DNA of 64,000 nt from Algoriphagus machipongonensis (lineage in GTDB: Bacteria > Bacteroidota > Bacteroidia > Cytophagales > Cyclobacteriaceae). Of this stretch, positions 1-8,902 are shown piece after piece. Below the pieces are notes generated by a model that searched no databases, was not told the origin of the DNA, and worked only from the letters and a program-made list of their open reading frames with translations. Every line of letters starts with the position of its first letter. Within the stretch, counting starts at the first letter, position 1. The stretch covers positions 2,111,001-2,175,000 of the forward strand of contig NZ_CM001023.1 of NCBI RefSeq assembly GCF_000166275.1. Reading direction: 5' to 3'. The translations under genes and the position numbers were made by a program.

Positions 1-3000
1 TACCAATGATTTTACAATTTCAAATCTTTCTCCCGGTATACATACAGTAAGTGTAACTGATGATAATGGTTGTCCAATGGAGGCCACTGTAGATTTGGTT
101 GCCCAACCTATACCTGTATTTGAAACAAATGATGTGACGATTTGTGAGAATGATTCATTCGCTACTCTTTCTCCTATTATCGTTGATCCAGCAGGCTCAA
201 GTCCTGTGTTTACATGGGCTTACGAGGATACTGCAAACCCTGGGACTTACATTGATATCAATAATAATGATGTAATCAATGGAGCTACCCATACTTTAGT
301 AGGGGATGATCTTCAAATTGAAGGTTTATCAAATGCTGATTCTCCTTATCAATATTTTCTAAAAGTTTCTGGGAATCTGGTTTGCCCTGAAGCTCCAATT
401 CCTGCTCAGGTTTCAGTGTTAAAATTGCCTGAAGTAGTTTTTGAATCTGAACCTACTTCTTGCTTTGAAGGAAATGATGGTAAGATCAGTCTTATTTCCA
501 GTGACCCTGATGTCAATATGACTTATACTTTGGTGGAAACTGGGGAGAGTAATCCTACTGGGAATTTTGTTGGACTTTCTGCTGGTACTTACACAGTTGT
601 TGCCCAAGAAAATGGAGCCCCATGTGATAATCAATTTACTGTTGAGGTTACTCAGCCAGAGGAACTGCAGTTATTAAATGAATCTAAAATTGACCCAACT
701 TGTGATGCAGATAATGGCTCCATTTCTTTTGATATTATTGGAGGTACTCCAGAATATGAGGTAGAAATCAATGGTAGTTCAATTGATACCTTTGATCATA
801 GTGTCACTGGAGATACTTATGAAATTAAAAAACTAGCCCCTGGAACATACTCCATTTCTATTCTTGATGCCAATGGTTGTCCATTAGATAGACCGGATTT
901 ATTTACACTAGTAAATGATGCTGGAATTGATGTCACTATAGATCCTATTGCCGAAGAAATTTGTGAAGGCCAAGAAGTTACTTTAACGCCTGTTTTCCAA
1001 GCCACGCCACCAGTAACACCAACTTTGAATTGGTATAAAGATCAAGCTTTATCAGAATCAATTACATCCAATGCTACTGCTGATGCAGATGGTTTAATTT
1101 ATCAAATATCAAATGGAGCACTGACTGTCTCAAACCTTCCAGCTGGAGATTACACGTATTATCTTGAAATTTCAGGTCCTGGAATTTGTACTTCCGTCGA
1201 AGAAGTATTAGTGACAGTATATCCAGAATTAAGGGCTGATATAGTGGTGACAAATGAAACATGTTTCCAAGCGTCAGATGGAACCATCACTGCAAACCCA
1301 TTAGGTGGAAATGGGAATTATGAATTCAGTTTTAATGGCTCAACATTCTCAAATGTGAACTCATGGACTGATTTAGCCCCTGGTACTTACACAATATCCA
1401 TAAGAAATGATATCGGTTGTACTTATACTGAGGATGTGGAAATAGTAGGTCCTTCGGCTCCAATACAAGTCAATACTCCTTCTTTTATCAGAAGTTCATG
1501 TAATTTGGACAATGGAAGTATTGAAGACTTGGTGATAACTGGAGGCACTCCTGATTATGCAATCGAATGGAGAAAAGGAAGTGCTACGGGCACTGTAGTG
1601 CCAGGTGACGAAACAGGAGCAAGCAATTTGGCTCCCGACACTTATTTCTTAATCGTATCAGATCTTGCGGGCTGTTCAGAGACTTTCACTTTTGAAGTAG
1701 AGGCTTCCTCTGACCCTGTCTATGATATTGTTCCACCGATTAACGAATGTTCAGGAAGCCCAGTGCTTATTCAGCCTGTTCATTTAGCTCCTGATCCTAG
1801 TTTGCCACCAGCAGCTGCTACAGAAGTCAAATGGTACAAATCTGCCGGCCAAGTGGATGAGATCAGTGATGGTGCAGATGCTGTAAATCCTGATGTTGTT
1901 TATACCATTGATGATTCTGATTGGATAAACCCAGAGTTGACCATCGAAGGATTACCCGCAGGCCAATACACCTATTACTTCTTTGTGGTTTGTACTGGTC
2001 AGGAAATACCTGTGGAAATTGAGGTGTTTGATACTCCTGAAGTGGTGTTTGAAACTAGCCCAGAAACGTGTTTTGGAGATAATAATGGTAAAATAAATTT
2101 AGTATCCGGTGATAACCCTGCCTATACCTATCAATTGGATTCTGATTCGCCAGGATCTTTGGCTGAGTTAGAGGCTAGAGATTTTGCCCCTGGCACCTAT
2201 AGCATAACAATAGCCACACCTGCAGGCTGTGCTCAAGTATTAACGGTGGAGGTAGAAGGTCCTACTGCCGCTTTGGAGGTAGAAGATCTTGAATCCATAA
2301 ATCCTGGCTGTGGTGCTGCAAATGGTAAAATTGAATCTGTAATTTCTGGCGGTTGGGCTCCTTATGAAGTAGAGTTATTTAAAGATGGGGCTTCCTTCTC
2401 TACTCAGTCAGTGGATGGCCCAGATATCAAAATAGATGGATTGACTATTGGGGAATATTACTTAACTGTAACAGATGCCCAAGGTTGTCTAGTTACTTCC
2501 ACAGAGGTGACTTTGATTGACGGCCCAACCCAAGTACTGATTGATGATGTGGATATTTGCGTAGGAGAGACAGCTACCTTATTTCCAAGTATAGATCCTG
2601 ATGCATCACCTGTTACTTACGAATGGTTCTATGACAAAGCTGCACTAAACCCTATCCAAGTAGACGGAACTCCAGATTCCAATGGATTTTCTTTTAATCA
2701 AACCAATTCTGGAGCATTGGAGATTTCTGGAATGGGATCGAGTTCAAGCCCTTTCACATTCTATGCAACTGTGGATGGAACGAGTATTTGTCCAGGATTT
2801 GTAGGTGAAGCAACTGTGACGGTTTATGAAGTTCCTACCGCCAGTGCATCCGTAGTAGAGGAGGCTTGTTTTGGAGAAAATGGGCAGATAACAATTTCGG
2901 CATCCGGAAACTCCGAAAATTATACGTATAGCTTAAATGGTGCTGATCCTGTTAGTGATCCTGTTTTCAGTGTTCCCCCGGGGATTTATGAAGTAGAGGT

Positions 3001-4420
3001 AATTACTCCAGCGTCCTGCAATGTTTTAGTAGAAAATATAGAAGTAAAAGGTCCAGCTGCTCCTATTGAAGCACTTAATGTTCAAGTGGAGAGCCCTACC
3101 TGTGATCTAGATATTGGCCTAATCAGTTTTGATGTTTCAGGTGGATATGAATCCTATACCGTTGAAACATTTAAAAATGGAAATTCAATTGATGTTCAGA
3201 CACTTGCAGCCCCCGGTGTATTCTCAATTTCTAATTTGGGTATAGGAACATATAGTTTTGAAATATCAGATATTGGTGGTTGTGTGGTGACGGTGGACAC
3301 TCCAATTGAATTGGAGGAAATGCCAACCATAATTACTGCAAATGATGAGAATATCTGTGAAGGCGAAACAGCAACATTGACGCCTTCTGTGCCATCCAAT
3401 ATTAGCAACCCTCAATTTACATGGTATTTTGATGAGAATGCCACTCAGGAAATTTCCTCTGGAACGCAAGCTGGCATTGATTATCAGATTGATTCTAATG
3501 GCGAGCTTTCGGTGACTGGATTGTTGACATCCAATAGCCCGACAACCTATTATGTGCTTGCTGAAGGAGTAGGAATCTGCGGGGTGTCACCAAAAGCTGT
3601 CAATGTTACTATCAGCACGATTCCTAACTTAAAAGTGTCTAACCCATCTATTGTTTGTGATCCGAGTGGGACAGTTGATCTGACAGACTTTATTGAAGGG
3701 TTTAACCCAAATGCTTATGATTACGATGTGACCTCTCCATCAGGAGTAGCGCTTAGACTTGATGAACTTGAAGAAGTGAGCCAATCAGGAGATTACCGTG
3801 TAAGCAGCAGCTTAAAAGGTACTTCTTGCTGGAATGCACCACAAAGGATTAAGGTGGTCATCGCGGATTCACTATTGGAGGCTGATTTCCAATATGAAGT
3901 TGATTTGGGAGGAGGTACCGTCTTGACAAATGGTGAAATTCAGATTCAGGAGCCCGTCCAATTTGAGGATTTAACTGTTGGGAATGCTGTTATATGGAAT
4001 TGGGATTTCGGTGATGGAGGATCAAGTTCTGAGCAGAACCCATTACATAGCTACGAATCCAAAGGAACCTATACCGTGACTCTTACTACGATTGATTCCA
4101 TTGGTTGTCAATCTGAGTTCCAAATGGTGGTGAATGTGTTTGATGATTATAACGTGATGATTCCGAATGCATTTACCCCAGACGGTCAAAAGAATCAATA
4201 TTTCAAACCTTATTACCGAGGTATTGCCTCCATGGATTTCTATATTTTCAATACTTGGGGTGAATTGATTTATCACGCCACTTCTTTGGAAGATTTAGGC
4301 TGGGATGGCACCTTAAATGGATCTGCGGTTCCGAATGGAAACTATGTTTACAGAGGTACTTTTGTCACCAGGTCCGGAGAAAAACTAGATAGATCAGGTG
4401 TTTTTGTCTTGATTAGATAA
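1..4420 (+). CDS. SprB-like repeat adhesin, 3' part, T9SS type B sorting domain
   Basis: The reading frame is open from the left edge, so the gene begins upstream; at least 1470 residues are visible. Two modules alternate: SprB-type repeats (pattern CF-G-NDGKI ... PGTYS ... GC ... V-GP) and Ig-like modules beginning IC-GE-ATL-P followed by WY-D. A PKD domain with WNWDFGDG lies near 3990-4110. The last 85 residues (from about 4159) form the CHU_C gliding-motility-associated C-terminal domain: IPNAFTPDGQ, FYIFNTWGELI, GWDGTLNGS, PNGNYVY. Such domains direct export through the type IX system and cell-surface attachment. Likely a cell-surface adhesin. The family and secretion route are confident; the ligand is unknown. 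Confidence 0.9.
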   Translation, partial: TNDFTISNLSPGIHTVSVTDDNGCPMEATVDLVAQPIPVFETNDVTICENDSFATLSPIIVDPAGSSPVFTWAYEDTANPGTYIDINNNDVINGATHTLVGDDLQIEGLSNADSPYQYFLKVSGNLVCPEAPIPAQVSVLKLPEVVFESEPTSCFEGNDGKISLISSDPDVNMTYTLVETGESNPTGNFVGLSAGTYTVVAQENGAPCDNQFTVEVTQPEELQLLNESKIDPTCDADNGSISFDIIGGTPEYEVEINGSSIDTFDHSVTGDTYEIKKLAPGTYSISILDANGCPLDRPDLFTLVNDAGIDVTIDPIAEEICEGQEVTLTPVFQATPPVTPTLNWYKDQALSESITSNATADADGLIYQISNGALTVSNLPAGDYTYYLEISGPGICTSVEEVLVTVYPELRADIVVTNETCFQASDGTITANPLGGNGNYEFSFNGSTFSNVNSWTDLAPGTYTISIRNDIGCTYTEDVEIVGPSAPIQVNTPSFIRSSCNLDNGSIEDLVITGGTPDYAIEWRKGSATGTVVPGDETGASNLAPDTYFLIVSDLAGCSETFTFEVEASSDPVYDIVPPINECSGSPVLIQPVHLAPDPSLPPAAATEVKWYKSAGQVDEISDGADAVNPDVVYTIDDSDWINPELTIEGLPAGQYTYYFFVVCTGQEIPVEIEVFDTPEVVFETSPETCFGDNNGKINLVSGDNPAYTYQLDSDSPGSLAELEARDFAPGTYSITIATPAGCAQVLTVEVEGPTAALEVEDLESINPGCGAANGKIESVISGGWAPYEVELFKDGASFSTQSVDGPDIKIDGLTIGEYYLTVTDAQGCLVTSTEVTLIDGPTQVLIDDVDICVGETATLFPSIDPDASPVTYEWFYDKAALNPIQVDGTPDSNGFSFNQTNSGALEISGMGSSSSPFTFYATVDGTSICPGFVGEATVTVYEVPTASASVVEEACFGENGQITISASGNSENYTYSLNGADPVSDPVFSVPPGIYEVEVITPASCNVLVENIEVKGPAAPIEALNVQVESPTCDLDIGLISFDVSGGYESYTVETFKNGNSIDVQTLAAPGVFSISNLGIGTYSFEISDIGGCVVTVDTPIELEEMPTIITANDENICEGETATLTPSVPSNISNPQFTWYFDENATQEISSGTQAGIDYQIDSNGELSVTGLLTSNSPTTYYVLAEGVGICGVSPKAVNVTISTIPNLKVSNPSIVCDPSGTVDLTDFIEGFNPNAYDYDVTSPSGVALRLDELEEVSQSGDYRVSSSLKGTSCWNAPQRIKVVIADSLLEADFQYEVDLGGGTVLTNGEIQIQEPVQFEDLTVGNAVIWNWDFGDGGSSSEQNPLHSYESKGTYTVTLTTIDSIGCQSEFQMVVNVFDDYNVMIPNAFTPDGQKNQYFKPYYRGIASMDFYIFNTWGELIYHATSLEDLGWDGTLNGSAVPNGNYVYRGTFVTRSGEKLDRSGVFVLIR

Positions 4421-4457
4421 TGCCGATTAGTCACAAATTCAAAATAATTCTTTTCAA

Positions 4458-5159
4458 ATGAAGATCGTTGCGGTAATTCCTGCCAGGGGAGGCTCTAAGG
4501 GTGTTCCTGGGAAAAATATTAAGTTACTGGGAGGTAAGCCATTATTAAATTATACTGCAGAGCTGGCTTTGAGCTCGAAGCTTATAGACCAGGTCATCTT
4601 AAGTACAGATTCCGAAGAAATAGCAAGCGTTGGTAGAAGTGCTGGAATTGAAGTTCCTTTTATTAGACCATCTCATTTAGCAGAAGATGCCACTCCAACT
4701 TTACCTGTTATTCAGCATGCTTTGGATTTCTTATTAAAAAGAGGGGGTCAGGTGGATGCGGTTTGCTTATTGGAAGTAACATCTCCATTTAGAACTATTG
4801 AATTTCTGGAGGCGGCTATTCAGAAATTTATTAATTCGGGTGCTGATTCATTGGTGTCTGTTCTACCGGTTCCTGCCACCTATAATCCCCATTGGGTATT
4901 TGAACCCAATGAAAATGACTATTTAAAAATAGCAACAGGGGAGGAAGAGATAATTCCACAAAGACAAGCCTTGCCAAAAGCCTATCATCGTGATGGAAGT
5001 ATTTACTTGACCAAAGCAGCAATAGTCGCAGGAGGATCCTTGTATGGCAAATCTATGACCTATTTAGAGAATGATCCAAGGGCTACTGTAAACATAGATA
5101 CTATGGAAGATTGGGAAGAAGCAGAAAACCTGCTATCCCAAAATGATGCTACAAGTTAA
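4458..5159 (+). CDS. Acylneuraminate cytidylyltransferase-family protein (CMP-sugar synthetase-like)
   Basis: 233 residues, the usual length for this family. The N-terminus has the nucleotide-binding signature IPARGGSKGVPGKNI at residues 7-21, followed by LLGGKPLL and STDSEEIA, as in NeuA, PseF and LegF enzymes. These activate nonulosonic (sialic-type) or related acids with CTP before transfer to a surface glycan. No nonulosonate synthase or epimerase is adjacent, so the sugar cannot be named. It starts with ATG 38 bases after the adhesin gene and is followed by a 180-bp gap before the WecA-like gene. Cytosolic. Confidence 0.8.
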   Translation: MKIVAVIPARGGSKGVPGKNIKLLGGKPLLNYTAELALSSKLIDQVILSTDSEEIASVGRSAGIEVPFIRPSHLAEDATPTLPVIQHALDFLLKRGGQVDAVCLLEVTSPFRTIEFLEAAIQKFINSGADSLVSVLPVPATYNPHWVFEPNENDYLKIATGEEEIIPQRQALPKAYHRDGSIYLTKAAIVAGGSLYGKSMTYLENDPRATVNIDTMEDWEEAENLLSQNDATS

Positions 5160-5339
5160 AATCTCTCCATAACCATAGCAGTCATTCATTATCAGAAAAG
5201 GTATTTCCGACGAATTATTTGCTTAATAATCGGATCAGGATCCATTTATATTTGATGAGAAGATTAGGTTCTAGTACTCAAAACTTGAATATATTAGTAT
5301 TTAATACCTAATTTCGAGTTTGGATAATTTCAAGTTTTA

Positions 5340-6302
5340 ATGATTCTCTCGCACCTCATAGTTTTTTTAATCTTATTATTATTAGCTCTGGTTTACCAGA
5401 GGTTAGCTATCAGGTTCAAAATCATAGACATACCTAACAACAGAAGTTCGCATACCATCCCCACGGTTAGGGGAGGAGGGATTCTTTTTCCAACTGCCGT
5501 CATCCTTTGGTGGATGGCTTTTGATTTCCAAAACACCTGGATGATTATTGGAATTCTCTGGGTAGCGGCGATTAGTTTATTGGACGATTTATATTCTTTG
5601 TCAAGAAGTATCAGGTTTGGAGTGCAGTTCCTAGCTGTTAGTTTGGCCTTTTATGATTTGGATTTATTTAATCAGGTATCCTGGATGGCACTGCCTATTT
5701 TTTATTTTCTGGCTTTGGGTACCATTAATGCCGTAAACTTCATGGATGGAATCAATGGCCTCACAGGCTTGTATTCCTTAGTGTTTATGGGGAGTATGCT
5801 TGCTGTGAATGTATACACTCCCATTTTTGATCGTGAGCTTATTCAATATGAAATTTTGGCAATCAGTGTTTTTCTGATTTTCAATTTTAGGAAAAAAGCA
5901 ATGATGTTTGCCGGAGATATTGGAAGTATCACGATTGCTTACCTAATGATTTATTTCCTTACTAAATGGTATTTGGAAGTTCAATCATGGACAGTTCTAT
6001 TGTTCTTGCTGGTATATGGGGCAGATTCCATGTTGACCATCATACAGAGATTGTTGAAGAAGGAAAATGTTTTAAAGCCCCATAGATTACATCTTTATCA
6101 GATTTTGGCAAATGAAGGGAAAAATGATCATGTTCTCATTGCAATATTTTACGCAGTGCTGCAGATCATGGTGAACTTTTTACTGTTTTTGCGCTACAAG
6201 ACCCTACCACCGGATGATTTGTCGGTAACTGTGATTGTGGTTTTCGGTCTATTATACCTTTCTTTTAAGACCTACCTACGAAAAAAATACAAACTTCTCT
6301 AG
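5340..6302 (+). CDS. WecA/TagO-type undecaprenyl-phosphate sugar-1-phosphate transferase
   Basis: 320 residues with about ten hydrophobic segments. Family motifs are present in order: LDD at 81-83 (Mg binding), NFMDGINGL at 133-141, FAGDIGS at 190-196 and the HRLHLYQ loop at 248-254. Members of the MraY/WecA superfamily transfer a HexNAc-1-phosphate from a UDP-sugar onto undecaprenyl phosphate in the inner membrane, the first step of O-antigen or capsule synthesis. It may supply the primer for the polysaccharide locus starting 9 kb downstream. The ATG start follows a 180-bp leader; a hairpin terminator follows the stop. Confidence 0.88.
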   Translation: MILSHLIVFLILLLLALVYQRLAIRFKIIDIPNNRSSHTIPTVRGGGILFPTAVILWWMAFDFQNTWMIIGILWVAAISLLDDLYSLSRSIRFGVQFLAVSLAFYDLDLFNQVSWMALPIFYFLALGTINAVNFMDGINGLTGLYSLVFMGSMLAVNVYTPIFDRELIQYEILAISVFLIFNFRKKAMMFAGDIGSITIAYLMIYFLTKWYLEVQSWTVLLFLLVYGADSMLTIIQRLLKKENVLKPHRLHLYQILANEGKNDHVLIAIFYAVLQIMVNFLLFLRYKTLPPDDLSVTVIVVFGLLYLSFKTYLRKKYKLL

Positions 6303-6334
6303 GGAAGGAATTGCAAAAGCTGGATAGAAAAATA

Positions 6335-6363
6335 AAAAAACCGCAGGAAACCCACGGTTTTTT
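6335..6363 (+). terminator. Intrinsic terminator after the WecA-like gene
   Basis: A perfect stem of AAAAAACCG with CGGTTTTTT around an 11-base loop lies 32 bases after the stop codon. The T-run suits Rho-independent termination on the + strand; the symmetric A-run would permit bidirectional function. Confidence 0.7.
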
Positions 6364-6424
6364 AATAAAGGCCTAGGCCTTTTAAAACTTAACGCTCTAC
6401 AAAGTAAATGACTTAAATCCATTA

Positions 6425-6452
6425 AAAAAATACCCAAAATTGGGTATTTTTT
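6425..6452. terminator. Hairpin AAAATACCC-GGGTATTTT
   Basis: An inverted repeat with A and T tails (AAAAAATACCC / GGGTATTTTTT, short AT loop). A near-identical hairpin follows the LRR gene at 11461-11490, so the same terminator-like element brackets the 6991-11339 operon. Confidence 0.6.
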
Positions 6453-6990
6453 GGCCTTTTTGGGTCAAAACCAGACAGCTTTCACACCTTTTTTTGCTTC
6501 TATTTAGGTTTTAGGATGGTTTGAATTCATTTTATCAATTCAATATTGCAGAGTTTTTAAAAAGTAGATTTTACAGGGATGGTTATTCAGATGGAATTCA
6601 AAATTCATTCAATGAATAAGTATTAAAAACTAAAATACCTGTTTAATGATTAGGTATTTATAAAAGCCGAACTAGGGATTAAAGATTGAAAAATTGAAGA
6701 GATTGGGCTTTTAGGGAAGTTTAATTTTGGCCTTATTATTTTACCCTTTTGCATTTTATCAAGGTGTTTTATCAATTCTGACTCATTTAATGCAAAATCT
6801 TTGTTGCCGTTCTCCAATAGATGTCACCGCCAACAGGCTGTTTCTAATTATTAACAAAAAGGATCAGGGAATTGGTATGAGTTTTGCCCTTTAATCATCT
6901 GTTTTTATTTACTTTGTAGCAAATTTGCCAGAAGGTAAAATCCCTGAAGCAAATCCTAAAAACACCTTAAAATTTAATCAAACCCCCAAA
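6453..6990. other. Non-coding leader region before the secreted-protein operon
   Basis: This stretch of about 540 bp is AT-rich, has no convincing ORF and probably holds the promoter for the operon. The element TTTACTTTG near 6908-6916 resembles the Bacteroidota -7 box (TAnnTTTG), with a TTTG about 23 bases upstream; the spacing is longer than usual, so this is only a candidate. Confidence 0.35.
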
Positions 6991-7458
6991 ATGAAAGAAA
7001 AGTTATTCTCTTTTACCATCAACCGCTCTCTGGTTATTGCCTTGGTAGGTCTGTTGGCTCTGGGTGCATGTAAGAGTAAGAAAAAAGCCGCTGCGCCGGC
7101 TCCTGCTCCTGCACCAGTTGAAACTGTAGAGCAAGCTCCGCCACCGCCGCCGGTAGCTTCTGCTGAAGAAGTCGCCGCAGAAAAGCTGGAGAATTACTTC
7201 AACAGTGTAGCTGCTTCTGGCAATGCTTCCATGGCAAATCAATCCATTCAGGAAACTTTGTCTATGTTCTCCAATCAAGAAACTCCGGTTTTGATTGTGA
7301 TCCATGAAGAAAATGGAATCAAGGATTATGATGAGCCTACGACCATCAAAAGATACCTTGAGTATTTAAAGGATACCAAGAAAAACCTGAATTACATCTC
7401 TGACATTCGTCTGGATGCTAATGGAAAAGTTTCTGAACTGGAACTTAGAAGAAAATAA
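6991..7458 (+). CDS. Small lipoprotein of unknown function
   Basis: 155 residues from the ATG at 6991; an upstream ATG at 6925 would bury the signal peptide. The N-terminus has two basic residues, a hydrophobic stretch and the lipobox LGAC, so it should be lipidated at Cys and held at the membrane. An Ala/Pro-rich linker follows, with PAPAPAPVE and PPPPP segments. The C-terminal part is a compact alpha/beta domain with LENYFNSVAA and KRYLEYLKDTKKNLNYI. First gene of a four-gene unit (27-bp gap, then overlaps) ending in an LRR protein. The family is not recognised. Confidence 0.75.
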   Translation: MKEKLFSFTINRSLVIALVGLLALGACKSKKKAAAPAPAPAPVETVEQAPPPPPVASAEEVAAEKLENYFNSVAASGNASMANQSIQETLSMFSNQETPVLIVIHEENGIKDYDEPTTIKRYLEYLKDTKKNLNYISDIRLDANGKVSELELRRK

Positions 7459-7484
7459 TCTCCCATTTGAAAATTTGATTTGAC

Positions 7485-8063
7485 ATGAAAAATAAAATGA
7501 TTCTTATGCTGGGCCTGTTTTTAGCCACGGCAGTAAGTGTATTTGCTCAGGCAGATGATATTAGCCCTTCTAGGAAGCAGGCAATTGACTCCCTGGCATT
7601 AGAGAAAGTAAAAGATCTTAGTAAATATATCAGCATCATCGGAAGTAAAGAGACTCAGTTTTCTGAAGCTAACCGTGTGATGGACAGAGCGGAAGAACTT
7701 TTCGCACCAGGAGCTGAAATGGGAGTTTCCAGCATCAACTCAAACGAAATCGCTTACTACAAAGTGAGACGATATTTCGAAAGATTGATGGCTTTAAATT
7801 ATGACAGAGTAAATATCACTTGGTATGATATCCAATATATTTCTGACCTAGAAAGGCAGCCTGATGGAAGATATGTAGGTGTGATCACCGTTTTTCAAAG
7901 ATTTGAAGGTACTTCTATTGAGACAGGTATGAATTATAAGGATACCACCAAAAAGGATATTACTATTTACGTTGAGAAAAAACAGACTCAGATTGCTGGC
8001 CGTACCATCGAATTTTGGGATGTGATGCTTGGCGATGTAAGAGTTACTGAAACCTCCGCATGA
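7485..8063 (+). CDS. Exported protein of unknown function
   Basis: 192 residues with a cleavable signal peptide (MKNKMILMLGLFLATAVSVFA, cut probably after the FAQA region). The mature part has a helix-rich start, then YYKVRRYFERLMALNYDRVN and alternating beta strands (GRYVGVITVFQRFEG). This resembles the N-terminal domain of the LRR protein at 8889 in order of elements (K-Y-I-GSKETQFSEAN against LNTVGNQETPARDKD), which suggests a shared domain. The stop overlaps the next start by four bases. Probably periplasmic. No known family recognised. Confidence 0.72.
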   Translation: MKNKMILMLGLFLATAVSVFAQADDISPSRKQAIDSLALEKVKDLSKYISIIGSKETQFSEANRVMDRAEELFAPGAEMGVSSINSNEIAYYKVRRYFERLMALNYDRVNITWYDIQYISDLERQPDGRYVGVITVFQRFEGTSIETGMNYKDTTKKDITIYVEKKQTQIAGRTIEFWDVMLGDVRVTETSA

Positions 8064-8902
8064 GATTAATTCCCCTGATCTTTGCGTTGTTTATCGCAAA
8101 CATTCTTATTGTCTCGGGGCAAGGTATTGGAAGCCCCGGGACAATCAAGGATGATGGTAAATTCGCAGCATCGACCAAACAACTCAATCAATTTTTTAGA
8201 AGATTCAACGGTGAAGAATCTCCCACTGACGGAAATGTCAGATATTATCCGGGTGATTCCCTTTATCGAAATACAAAACTTAGAGAAGGTTTTATCAAAG
8301 TCCTATTTGATAATCAAACTTCCTCAATCTCTACAGATTTAAAAGAGGAGTTTATTAAAAATGTCCTTTCGGATGTTTACCCTCAATACATAAATTTTCA
8401 TAGGGAAGGCTGGATAGCTGAAGTCCAGGCAGATTTCCTTTTTAAAGGAAAAAGAGAAACGGCAACCATCATTTTAAAACTTCAACCGGAAGGTTTGGGG
8501 TATGAATGGGTATTTGATCGGGTAAGTTTTCCCCCTTTTAAGAACTTGTTCAATAAACCTGTGGGAGATTCAAAAGATTTTCTCCACCCTTTAAGCCATG
8601 AATTAGGCTTCATGAACCTCCGGAGAGCCTTTCAGGACTCCAAAGTTCCAGAGGCATTTACAAAATCAAGCTTCAAACCAGATTATTTGACACTATTTTT
8701 GTATGAGATGAAACAAAATAACATCCGTTTCCAAACTGTCACAGATGTCAAGTTTCATTTCTTCCAGATAGAAGGCTGGTATTTTGAAGTAAATCAATTT
8801 AATAGACCCGGTTTTAATACGGGCTGGTTGATCTCAAACCTGTTGAAATTAAGTCCAGGTGACAAGGAAACTATCCTGAAATACATTTATGATCAAGAAT
8901 AA
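8060..8902 (+). CDS. Exported protein of unknown function
   Basis: 280 residues with signal peptide MRLIPLIFALFIANILIVSG. The mature protein has two similar-looking halves, each with a helical start (STKQLNQFFRRFN; GFMNLRRAFQDSKVPEAF) followed by beta strands ending in an aromatic GW motif (REGWIAEVQADF; IEGWYFEVNQF), so an internal duplication is possible. It overlaps the preceding gene by 4 bp and the following gene by 14 bp, so it is co-translated with the LRR protein. Function unknown. Confidence 0.72.
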   Translation: MRLIPLIFALFIANILIVSGQGIGSPGTIKDDGKFAASTKQLNQFFRRFNGEESPTDGNVRYYPGDSLYRNTKLREGFIKVLFDNQTSSISTDLKEEFIKNVLSDVYPQYINFHREGWIAEVQADFLFKGKRETATIILKLQPEGLGYEWVFDRVSFPPFKNLFNKPVGDSKDFLHPLSHELGFMNLRRAFQDSKVPEAFTKSSFKPDYLTLFLYEMKQNNIRFQTVTDVKFHFFQIEGWYFEVNQFNRPGFNTGWLISNLLKLSPGDKETILKYIYDQE